Source: Rhizobium lentis
Lineage (GTDB): Bacteria; Pseudomonadota; Alphaproteobacteria; Rhizobiales; Rhizobiaceae
NCBI RefSeq assembly: GCF_017352135.1
Contig: NZ_CP071454.1
Coordinates: 2,815,001 to 2,879,000, forward strand
Direction: 5' to 3'
Length of the DNA: 64,000 nt
The notes under the pieces were generated by a model. That model had not been told where the DNA came from and ran no database searches. It saw only the letters and a list, made by a program, of their open reading frames with translations. Positions 8,749 through 14,902 of this stretch are shown in pieces. The number at the start of each line of letters is the position of its first letter. Position 1 is the stretch's first letter. The translations under genes and the position numbers were made by a program.

Positions 8749-9234
8749 ATGACCATCGCGATCGGCGACAAGCTTCCGGCCGCCACCTTCAAGGAAAAGA
8801 CCGCCGACGGCCCGGTCGAAATCACCACCGAGCAGCTCTTTGCCGGCAAGCGCGTCGTGCTCTTTGCCGTGCCCGGCGCCTTCACGCCCACCTGTTCGCT
8901 GAACCACCTGCCGGGTTATCTCGAAAACCGCGACACCATCCTCGGCAAGGGCGTCGACGATATCGCCGTGCTCGCCGTCAACGACTGGCACGTGATGGGC
9001 GCCTGGGCGCAATCCTCAGGCGGCTTCGGCAAGATCCACTTCCTTGCCGATTGGGACGCCAGCTTCACCAAGGCGATCGGCCTCGAAGCCGATCTCTCCG
9101 CCGGCGGCCTCGGGCTGCGCTCCAAGCGCTATTCGATGCTGGTCGAAGACAGCGTGGTGAAATCCCTCAACATCGAGGAAAGCCCCGGCCAGGCCACCGT
9201 CTCGGGTGCGGCGGCGATGCTGGAACAGCTCTGA
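8749..9234 (+). CDS. Peroxiredoxin (Prx5-like)
   Basis: A 161-aa atypical peroxiredoxin reducing hydroperoxides. The active-site motif PGAFTPTCSLNHLP contains the peroxidatic cysteine near residue 49. A gaggaga-type ribosome site precedes ATG 8749. The last 14 residues (QATVSGAAAMLEQL) and everything downstream to the fifth part of the ABC ATPase gene are duplicated; the copy of this tail is fused to a truncated ATPase at 10021-10069. The gene itself is intact. Confidence 0.93.
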   Translation: MTIAIGDKLPAATFKEKTADGPVEITTEQLFAGKRVVLFAVPGAFTPTCSLNHLPGYLENRDTILGKGVDDIAVLAVNDWHVMGAWAQSSGGFGKIHFLADWDASFTKAIGLEADLSAGGLGLRSKRYSMLVEDSVVKSLNIEESPGQATVSGAAAMLEQL

Positions 9235-9481
9235 GCGATCGAAAAGCCATCACCTAACCTGCTGACGTGGCTACAAGATCTGCCCCTCACCCTAACCCTC
9301 TCCCCGTAAAAACGGGGAGAGGGGACGTGCCCTGCGAGAGGTTGGTGGGATCGGAGAGGTCGCGGCATGGTCCCTTCGCCCCGTTTACGGGGAGAAGGTG
9401 CCGGCAGGCTGATGAGGGGCGGCCGAGGACTCGAGCGCTGCCATCGTCTAAAAGATTACACAGAGATAGCGACACATGAAG

Positions 9482-9504
9482 GGCGGCCGTTCGGTCGCCT
9501 TTTT
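9482..9504 (+). terminator. Intrinsic terminator (copy 1)
   Basis: Stem ggcggcc / ggtcgcc (one G-T wobble), loop gttc, followed by five T. It lies downstream of the peroxiredoxin and upstream of the operator. Confidence 0.65.
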
Positions 9505-9548
9505 CAATTGGGAGCAGCTTTAAACTCCGCCTCAATCCTGCCGCATTC

Positions 9549-9575
9549 GTTATAACATAACCGTAATGTTATTAC
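9549..9575. promoter_or_regulatory. Putative Zur operator (copy 1)
   Basis: Two adjacent AT-rich dyads, gttat-aac-ataac (9549-9561) and gtaat-gtt-attac (9563-9575), stand out from the GC-rich surroundings. They lie just before the 42-codon gene and the ABC ATPase start. Such dyads resemble alphaproteobacterial Zur sites. That identification is inferred from the dyads and from the metal transporter downstream. Confidence 0.5.
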
Positions 9576-9590
9576 ATCGCAGGATCCGCC

Positions 9591-9719
9591 ATGCCCCCAA
9601 GCCCCGACCGCCACTCCGTCAGCCTTATGGGACAATCGGCATTATCGAGGGTGATCGGCATCATGCTGGTCGTTGCCGCCCTCTGGCTCGCCATCCACTG
9701 GGCGGTTCTGCTGCCATGA
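9591..9719 (+). CDS. Small single-span membrane protein (copy 1)
   Basis: A 42-aa protein (MPPSPDRHSVSLMGQSALSR...) with a basic N-terminus and one hydrophobic helix (about residues 21-42, IGIMLVVAALWLAIHW). Its TGA overlaps the ATG of the truncated ATPase (ATGA at 9716-9719). The second copy at 10428-10556 keeps the frame with mostly conservative changes, which supports real coding. Function unknown; it may be a small subunit or a translation-coupling peptide. Confidence 0.55.
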   Translation: MPPSPDRHSVSLMGQSALSRVIGIMLVVAALWLAIHWAVLLP

Positions 9720-10069
9720 CGCCGCTGATCCGTCTCGACAATGTGACGGTCGCCTATCACGGGCACCCGGCCATCCATCATGTATCCGGCGCTTTTGCGG
9801 CCGGCAGCCTGACGGCGATTGCCGGGCCGAACGGGGCGGGCAAGTCGACGCTGTTGAAGGCGATCATGGGTGAGCTCCGCCCGGCCGAGGGCAGGGTCGA
9901 GCACCGGCTCGGGCGGGCGGAATTCGGTTATCTCCCGCAGGCGGCCGAGATCGACCGCCGCTTTCCGATCTCGGTCATCGACACCGTCATGCTCGGCGCC
10001 TGGAAGAAAGCAGGCGCCTTCGGCCAGGCCACCGTCTCGGGTGCCGCCGCGATGCTGGAACAGCTCTGA
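9716..10069 (+). pseudogene. Truncated AztA ATPase fused to peroxiredoxin C-terminus
   Basis: A 117-codon reading frame. Residues 1-103 match the N-terminus of the intact ATPase (10553-11302), including the Walker A (GPNGAGKST). The last 14 residues (QATVSGAAAMLEQL) are the peroxiredoxin tail, joined in frame at the cggcc microhomology. It lacks the ABC signature, Walker B and H-loop, so it cannot be a working ATPase. Whether the small chimeric protein is made is unknown; its upstream signals are intact. Confidence 0.85.
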
Positions 10070-10316
10070 GCGATCGAAAAGCCGTCACCTAACCTGCTGA
10101 TGTCGCTACAAGATCTGCCCCTCACCCTAACCCTCTCCCCGTAAAAACGGGGAGAGGGGACGTGCCCTGCGAGAGGTTGGTGGGGAATGGAGAGGTGCGG
10201 CATATCCCCTTCGCCCCGCAAGCGGGGAGAAGGTGCCGGCAGGCGGATGAGGGGCGTGCCGCGGACTCGAGCGCTGCCATCGTCTAAAGATTACACAGAC
10301 ATCGCGACACATGAAG

Positions 10317-10339
10317 GGCGGCCGTTCGGTCGCCTTTTT
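10317..10339 (+). terminator. Intrinsic terminator (copy 2)
   Basis: Same hairpin as copy 1 (ggcggcc, loop gttc, ggtcgcc, five T). It would end transcripts of the truncated ATPase before the operator of the intact operon. Confidence 0.65.
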
Positions 10340-10385
10340 CAATTGTGTGAGCAGCTTTAAACTCCGCCTCAATCCTGCCGCAATC

Positions 10386-10412
10386 GTTATAACATAGCCG
10401 TAATGTTATTAC
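10386..10412. promoter_or_regulatory. Putative Zur operator (copy 2)
   Basis: Dyads at 10386-10398 (gttat-aac-atagc, one mismatch relative to copy 1) and 10400-10412 (gtaat-gtt-attac, perfect). They are placed 16 bases before the 42-codon gene of the intact transporter operon. Confidence 0.5.
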
Positions 10413-10427
10413 GTTGCAGGATCCGCC

Positions 10428-10556
10428 ATGCCCCCGAGACCCGACCGTCCCACCGTAAGCCTTATGGCACAATCGGCATTATCGAGGGTGATCGGCATCA
10501 TGCTGGTAGTAGCCGCCCTCTGGCTCGCCATCCACTGGGCGGTTCTGCTGCCATGA
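10428..10556 (+). CDS. Small single-span membrane protein (copy 2)
   Basis: 42 codons (MPPRPDRPTVSLMAQSALSR...). The predicted helix is the same as in copy 1, and the same ATGA overlap (10553-10556) joins it to the intact ATPase start. The frame survives between diverged copies, and changes fall mainly in the N-terminal tail or at silent positions (for example gtcgtt to gtagta). It would be the first gene of the aztABC operon. Homologues were not searched. Confidence 0.6.
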   Translation: MPPRPDRPTVSLMAQSALSRVIGIMLVVAALWLAIHWAVLLP

Positions 10557-11302
10557 CGCCGCTGATCCGTCTCGACAATCTGACGGTCGCCTATCACAGG
10601 CACCCGGCCGTCCACCATGTCTCCGGCGCTTTTGCGGCCGGCAGCCTGACGGCGATTGCCGGACCGAACGGGGCGGGCAAGTCGACGCTGTTGAAGGCGA
10701 TCATGGGCGAGCTCCGCCCGGCTGAGGGCAGGGTCGAGCACCGGCTCGGGCGGGCGGAATTCGGTTATCTCCCGCAGGCGGCCGAGATCGACCGGCGTTT
10801 CCCGATCTCGGTGATCGACACCGTCCTGCTCGGCGCCTGGAAGAAGGCGGGCGCCTTCGGCCGCATCGCGCCTGGCGAGGTGAAAAGGGCAGGCGAGGCG
10901 CTTGCCGCCGTCGGGCTCGAAGGCTTCGCAAAGCGCCATGTCGGCTCGCTCTCGGCCGGACAGTTCCAGCGCGTGCTTTTTGCCCGGCTGCTGCTCCAGG
11001 ACGCCAACATCATCCTGCTCGACGAGCCGTTCACGGCAATCGATGCCCGCACGACCCGGGATCTCGTCGATCTCGTCCTCCGCTGGCATGGCGAGGGCCG
11101 CACGGTGATAGCAGTGCTTCACGATTTCGATCTCGTCCGCGCCCATTTCCCCGAAACTCTGCTGCTTGCCCGCGAGCTTGTCGGCTGGGGCCCGACCGCC
11201 GCGGTCATGTCGCCGGCCAATCTCTTGCAGGCGCGCGCCATGGCCGAGCGCTGGGATGAGGATGCGGCGGCCTGCGAACCCCGTGAGGCGCCGGCGGCAT
11301 GA
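10553..11302 (+). CDS. aztA: Zinc/manganese ABC transporter ATP-binding protein (AztA-like)
   Basis: A 249-aa ABC ATPase: Walker A GPNGAGKST (about residues 36-44), Q-loop GYLPQ, signature LSAGQFQRVLFARLL, Walker B IILLDEPFTAID and H-loop VLHD. It energises metal uptake with the permease and binding protein that follow. It overlaps the upstream 42-codon gene and the permease by 4 bases each. The zinc assignment rests on the AztC-like binding protein and the Zur-like operator; manganese remains possible. Confidence 0.88.
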   Translation: MTPLIRLDNLTVAYHRHPAVHHVSGAFAAGSLTAIAGPNGAGKSTLLKAIMGELRPAEGRVEHRLGRAEFGYLPQAAEIDRRFPISVIDTVLLGAWKKAGAFGRIAPGEVKRAGEALAAVGLEGFAKRHVGSLSAGQFQRVLFARLLLQDANIILLDEPFTAIDARTTRDLVDLVLRWHGEGRTVIAVLHDFDLVRAHFPETLLLARELVGWGPTAAVMSPANLLQARAMAERWDEDAAACEPREAPAA

Positions 11303-12171
11303 CGGCTTACGATCTCTTCCTCGCGCCCTTTGCCGATTTCGGTTTCATGCGCCGGGCCCTCGTCGCCTGCCTCTGCCTCGGGCTCGGCTCTGGGCCGATC
11401 GGCGTCTTCCTGATGCTGCGGCGGATGAGCCTGATGGGCGATGCCATGAGCCATGCGGTCCTGCCGGGGGCGGCGATTGGCTACCTCGTCGCCGGCTCGC
11501 TGTCGCTGACGGCGATGGGCATCGGCGGCCTCGTCGCCGGCCTGTCGGTGGCGCTGCTGTCGGGTGCCGTCAGCCGGATGACCGTGCTGCGGGAGGATGC
11601 GAGCTTTGCGAGCTTCTACCTTGCATCGCTGGCGCTCGGCGTGCTGATCGTGTCATTGCGCGGCTCGAACATCGATCTGCTGCACGTGCTCTTCGGCACT
11701 ATCCTGGCGATCGATGCGCCGGCGCTTTATCAGATCGGCGCGATCACGTCGCTGACGCTCGTCGTGCTTGCCGCCGTCTACCGGCCGCTGGTTGCCGAAT
11801 GTTTCGATCCGGGTTTTCTCAGCGCCGTCGGCGGCCGCGGCCCGGCCTATCATGTGCTCTTCCTGCTGCTGGTGGTGCTGAACCTCGTCGCCAGCTTCCA
11901 GGCACTCGGCACGCTGATGGCGGTCGGCCTGATGATGCTGCCGGCCGCGGTCGCCCAGCTCTGGTCGCGCAGCCTGCCTGTCATGATGGCGATCGCGGCC
12001 GCAAGTGCCGCCGCCTCCGGCTATTTTGGCCTGATCGCCTCCTACCATCTCGAGCTTGCCTCCGGCCCGACCATCATCATGACGGCCGCGGCGATCTACA
12101 CATTTTCGATCCTGTTCGCGCCGTCGGGCCTTGCCCGGCGCTTCTTTCCCCGCCCGCATCTGAAGGGCTGA
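11299..12171 (+). CDS. aztB: Metal ABC transporter permease (AztB-like)
   Basis: A 290-aa integral membrane protein of the ABC-3 family with about eight hydrophobic helices. It has the conserved MSLMGDAMSHAVLPG loop that contacts the ATPase and LMAVGLMMLPAAVAQLWSR near the C-terminus. It starts by ATGA overlap with aztA. It forms the inner-membrane channel of the metal importer. Confidence 0.9.
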   Translation: MTAYDLFLAPFADFGFMRRALVACLCLGLGSGPIGVFLMLRRMSLMGDAMSHAVLPGAAIGYLVAGSLSLTAMGIGGLVAGLSVALLSGAVSRMTVLREDASFASFYLASLALGVLIVSLRGSNIDLLHVLFGTILAIDAPALYQIGAITSLTLVVLAAVYRPLVAECFDPGFLSAVGGRGPAYHVLFLLLVVLNLVASFQALGTLMAVGLMMLPAAVAQLWSRSLPVMMAIAAASAAASGYFGLIASYHLELASGPTIIMTAAAIYTFSILFAPSGLARRFFPRPHLKG

Positions 12172-12187
12172 TCCCAAGGAGACTTCG

Positions 12188-13087
12188 ATGAATCCGCGCA
12201 GACTGCTTCTTGCCGCCGCACTTCCCGCGCTGATGGCGCTCTCGCCCGCATCGGCTTCCGCCGAAACGGTGAAGGTGGTGGCCTCCTTCACCGTGCTTGC
12301 CGATGTCGTCAAACAGGTCGGTGGCGATCATGTGCATGTGACGAGCCTGGTCGGGCCGAACGGCGACCCCCATGAATTCGAGCCGTCGCCGGCCGATGCC
12401 AAGAACCTGAAGGCGGCCAACGTCGCCTTCGTCAGCGGCGAGGGCCTGGAAGGCTGGATGGACCGGCTGATCACCGCCTCGGGCTATAAGGGCAAGCCGG
12501 TCACGGTGTCCGAGGGTATCGCCACCCGCACCATGGAAGAGGATGGCGCCGAGATCACCGATCCGCATGTCTGGAACAGCCCGGTCAACGTCAAGATCTG
12601 GGTCGCCAATATCGAAAAGGCGCTGTCATCGGCCGATCCGGCCGATGCCGGCGCCTTCAGAGCCAATGCCGAGAAATACACGAAGACGCTCGATGAGTTG
12701 AACGCCTATGCCCATGCGAAATTCGACAGCATCGCCGACGACCGCCGCAAGGTGCTGACCAGCCATGACGCTTTCGGCTATTTCGGCCGCGAATATAAAA
12801 TCAGCTTTCTCGCGCCGCTCGGTCTTTCCACCGAAAGCGAAGCCTCGGCCGCCGATGTCGCCAAGCTGATCGACCAGATCAAGAGCGAACATGTGAAGGC
12901 CTATTTCTTCGAAAATTCCAACGATCCGCGCCTCGTCAAGCAGGTCGCCAAGGCCACCGGCGCCGAGCCCGGCGGCGAGCTCTATGTCGAATCGCTGTCC
13001 GACGCCAAGGGACCGGCCCCGACCTATGCGAAGATGTTCCGCTACAATGTCGACCAGCTCGCCGCCGCCATGGCGAAATCGAGCTGA
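12188..13087 (+). CDS. aztC: Metal ABC transporter substrate-binding protein (AztC-like)
   Basis: A 299-aa periplasmic cluster A-I binding protein with a signal peptide ending ASASA (about residue 25). Likely metal ligands are H62 (GDPHEFEPS), H127 (TDPHVWN), H193 (TSHDAFGYF) and D246 (NSNDPR). The C-terminal STESEASAADVAKLI segment is as in Paracoccus AztC. It lacks the long His-rich loop of many ZnuA/AztC proteins, and no AztD chaperone gene follows. A gga-rich ribosome site precedes ATG 12188. Confidence 0.88.
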   Translation: MNPRRLLLAAALPALMALSPASASAETVKVVASFTVLADVVKQVGGDHVHVTSLVGPNGDPHEFEPSPADAKNLKAANVAFVSGEGLEGWMDRLITASGYKGKPVTVSEGIATRTMEEDGAEITDPHVWNSPVNVKIWVANIEKALSSADPADAGAFRANAEKYTKTLDELNAYAHAKFDSIADDRRKVLTSHDAFGYFGREYKISFLAPLGLSTESEASAADVAKLIDQIKSEHVKAYFFENSNDPRLVKQVAKATGAEPGGELYVESLSDAKGPAPTYAKMFRYNVDQLAAAMAKSS

Positions 13088-13115
13088 GAAAGGGACTGAG
13101 GTCGTGCGCCGCCGC

Positions 13116-13221
13116 TCTAGAACAATTCCAGCAAAAGTGTGTAACGGTTTTGCGTCCGGAATTGCGTGAAAACAAAGCGATCGAGCATTTCCGTGATTCG
13201 AAGAAAAACGGAAATGCTCTA
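13116..13221. repeat. Family D repeat with terminator-like hairpin
   Basis: The segment is bounded by tctag..ctcta. It contains the rhizobial motif aattccagcaaaagtgtg...cggttttgcgtccgg and a hairpin gagcatttccgt / acggaaatgctc (13183-13219). It lies between the convergent aztC and ModA-like genes, so it may terminate both. Confidence 0.6.
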
Positions 13222-13911
13222 GCAGCGCTCGACACCCTTTGCCGCCAGGATCCCGTCGACGGCAGGCGAGGTCAGGAAGGCCGACAGCTGCCCGGCGGCT
13301 TCTGCGACCGTGGAAGAGGCGCTGACGCCAATGGCGAAGTCGATATAACTTTGGAGTTCTGTCGGAAAGCGGCCGACAAGCATGACCTCGGGAGCGGCAG
13401 CGAGTATCGACGTCACGGGAACCACACCCAGCTCGGCTTCACCACGTCCGACGGCCGACGCTGTCTGCCCTCCAGATATGCTCACGAGTTTGGGTTTCAC
13501 CTCATCGGCTATCCCCAGGCGAGAAATCAGGCCGGAGAAGTAGCCCCCGCTGCTTCCGTCACTGGCATAGGCAATCGATCTGGCGCTCTTCAGGGCCTGC
13601 TTGAATGCTTCGACAGAGCCTATATCGAGCGGTCGACCGCCTGCCTTGGCAGCCATGCCCATGCCTATTCGGCCAAACGCGGCTTCGCTCCCCGCCTTGA
13701 CCTTTCCCAAGGCAGTCAAATCCTGAACCATCGGCGGATTGATGATCACGACGTCAAAAGCTTCCCCCGCCTCAATCTGCTTCTTGACTGTCGGATTGAC
13801 CTCCCACTTGGTCACAACCCTGAAACCGGTGGCGGTTTCGAATTGCGGAATGAGGGCAAGGACGGCGGGACGCACCGCGATCGCGCCAAAAAGTCGGATT
13901 TCCTGAGTCAT
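13219..13911 (-). CDS. ModA-like substrate-binding domain protein without signal peptide
   Basis: A 230-aa periplasmic-binding-protein type II fold related to molybdate-binding ModA. Family-like segments are FDVVIINPPM, SIAYASDGSSGGYF, GEAELGVVPVTSIL and a C-terminal FLTSPAVDGILAAKGVE. The N-terminus (MTQEIRLFGAIAVRPAV) starts directly on the first beta strand with no export signal, so the protein is probably cytoplasmic. No ABC permease or ATPase of the molybdate type is adjacent. It may be a sensor or an orphan; the ligand is unknown. Confidence 0.8.
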   Translation of the reverse strand: MTQEIRLFGAIAVRPAVLALIPQFETATGFRVVTKWEVNPTVKKQIEAGEAFDVVIINPPMVQDLTALGKVKAGSEAAFGRIGMGMAAKAGGRPLDIGSVEAFKQALKSARSIAYASDGSSGGYFSGLISRLGIADEVKPKLVSISGGQTASAVGRGEAELGVVPVTSILAAAPEVMLVGRFPTELQSYIDFAIGVSASSTVAEAAGQLSAFLTSPAVDGILAAKGVERC

Positions 13912-13965
13912 GACCCAACCTGAAACCGGTGGAAACTTCCTTAGGATAAAACGGCTCCGCCGCCC

Positions 13966-14274
13966 TCACACATTGAGGTCGAAGACCAGGATGCCGGCGA
14001 GACCCCCGTCCGTCGACGAGACGATGCGCTCGCCGACGGCCACATGTTCGGGATGGACGAGATAGGCGTCCCGGGCTTCGGCGCTTTCGAAGGTCACGGC
14101 AAAACCGTCGACGAAGCCGCCATGCAGCCCTTCGGGCGAAACATTCGGCCCGTATTTGATATCCAATATGCCGGGAATGACCTGTTTCAGGGCGACGATC
14201 GCGTCGAAAAGCGCCTGCTTCTCGTCGCTCGTCACCGCCATCTTCAGCCGCAGGAATACGCAGTGCAGGATCAT
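13966..14274 (-). CDS. Dabb family (stress-responsive A/B barrel) protein
   Basis: A 102-aa protein starting MILHCVFLRLK. It has the small ferredoxin-like alpha/beta barrel pattern: strand, helix (EKQALFDAIVALK), GILDIKYGPNVSPEG, strand GFAVTFES, helix, HPEHVAVGE. It matches the Dabb domain. The role is unknown; members include small dimeric enzymes and stress proteins. Confidence 0.88.
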   Translation of the reverse strand: MILHCVFLRLKMAVTSDEKQALFDAIVALKQVIPGILDIKYGPNVSPEGLHGGFVDGFAVTFESAEARDAYLVHPEHVAVGERIVSSTDGGLAGILVFDLNV

Positions 14275-14365
14275 ATGGTCCTCCCGATTTTCTGTGCCGG
14301 CAGCATAGCGGCGAAAGCCGGGAGGGCAACGGGATTATTTTCGTGCAGGCCGGATGAGGACAGAC

Positions 14366-14785
14366 CTACATCTGGTCGGTTGCGGCCGGGTCGCGGTTGT
14401 AGATCTTGCGGACGAGTTCACGGGCATTTGCGCGGGCTTCGTCTTTCTGGGCCGACGTCATCGGCCGGCAGGTGTTGCGAAGGTTGGAGGCGTCGAGCAC
14501 GGTGCTGGCGCCGGAATTGGCGATGACGAGATGCCAGCCGCAGGAGGCGACCCTGTCGATAACCACCGCGTCGTGGCATCCGGAAGACAGGCAGAAGGCC
14601 ACGGTCTGCTGTGCGGCGTGATTGCCTTTCAGCGCCAGCTGCAGCGCCGTCGGGAATTCGGCGGTCCATCGCTCACAATGCTTCGCCCCGGATTGGCAGG
14701 CTTTGATGACGGGTTGAATTTCGCCGGCCTGAAGCGGCGAGACGAAAAAAGCGCCGATCGACAGCGCGAGGAGAAGTTTGAGCAT
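14366..14785 (-). CDS. Secreted cysteine-rich hypothetical protein
   Basis: 139 aa from ATG 14785, preceded by aaggaaa. A signal peptide (MLKLLLALSIGAFFVSPLQA) is followed by a ~120-residue domain with six cysteines (ACQSG, HCERW, FCLSSGC, SCGWH, NTCRP), enough for three disulfides. It is probably periplasmic. I do not recognise the family. It lies between the Dabb gene and the EAL gene, all on the minus strand. Confidence 0.72.
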   Translation of the reverse strand: MLKLLLALSIGAFFVSPLQAGEIQPVIKACQSGAKHCERWTAEFPTALQLALKGNHAAQQTVAFCLSSGCHDAVVIDRVASCGWHLVIANSGASTVLDASNLRNTCRPMTSAQKDEARANARELVRKIYNRDPAATDQM

Positions 14786-14902
14786 CAAATTTTCCTTATG
14801 CGATGGAGGAGAGGCGCATATCGCCGGTCGTTGGTCAATGACTATTCGTGGGGGAGAGACGCGCCCGGCAGAGGCCGGGCGACAAAGCAACCCTTAGGCC
14901 GC

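Larger units (their letters stand above)
9186..10020. repeat. Tandem duplication, unit 1
   Basis: An 835-bp unit runs from a cggcc in the peroxiredoxin 3' end to the same cggcc at 10021. It holds the peroxiredoxin tail, a family A mosaic (9280-9420), a terminator-like hairpin, a Zur-like operator, a 42-codon gene and the first ~103 codons of the ABC ATPase. Unit 2 (10021-10857) has the same order with scattered base changes and small indels. The 5-base cggcc is the only shared sequence at the joint. Confidence 0.9.
10021..10857. repeat. Tandem duplication, unit 2
   Basis: An 837-bp second unit of the duplication. It begins with the peroxiredoxin tail fused to the truncated ATPase and continues into the complete ATPase gene. 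The intergenic part 10070-10427 holds the same family A mosaic, hairpin and operator as unit 1 and no other gene. Confidence 0.9.
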
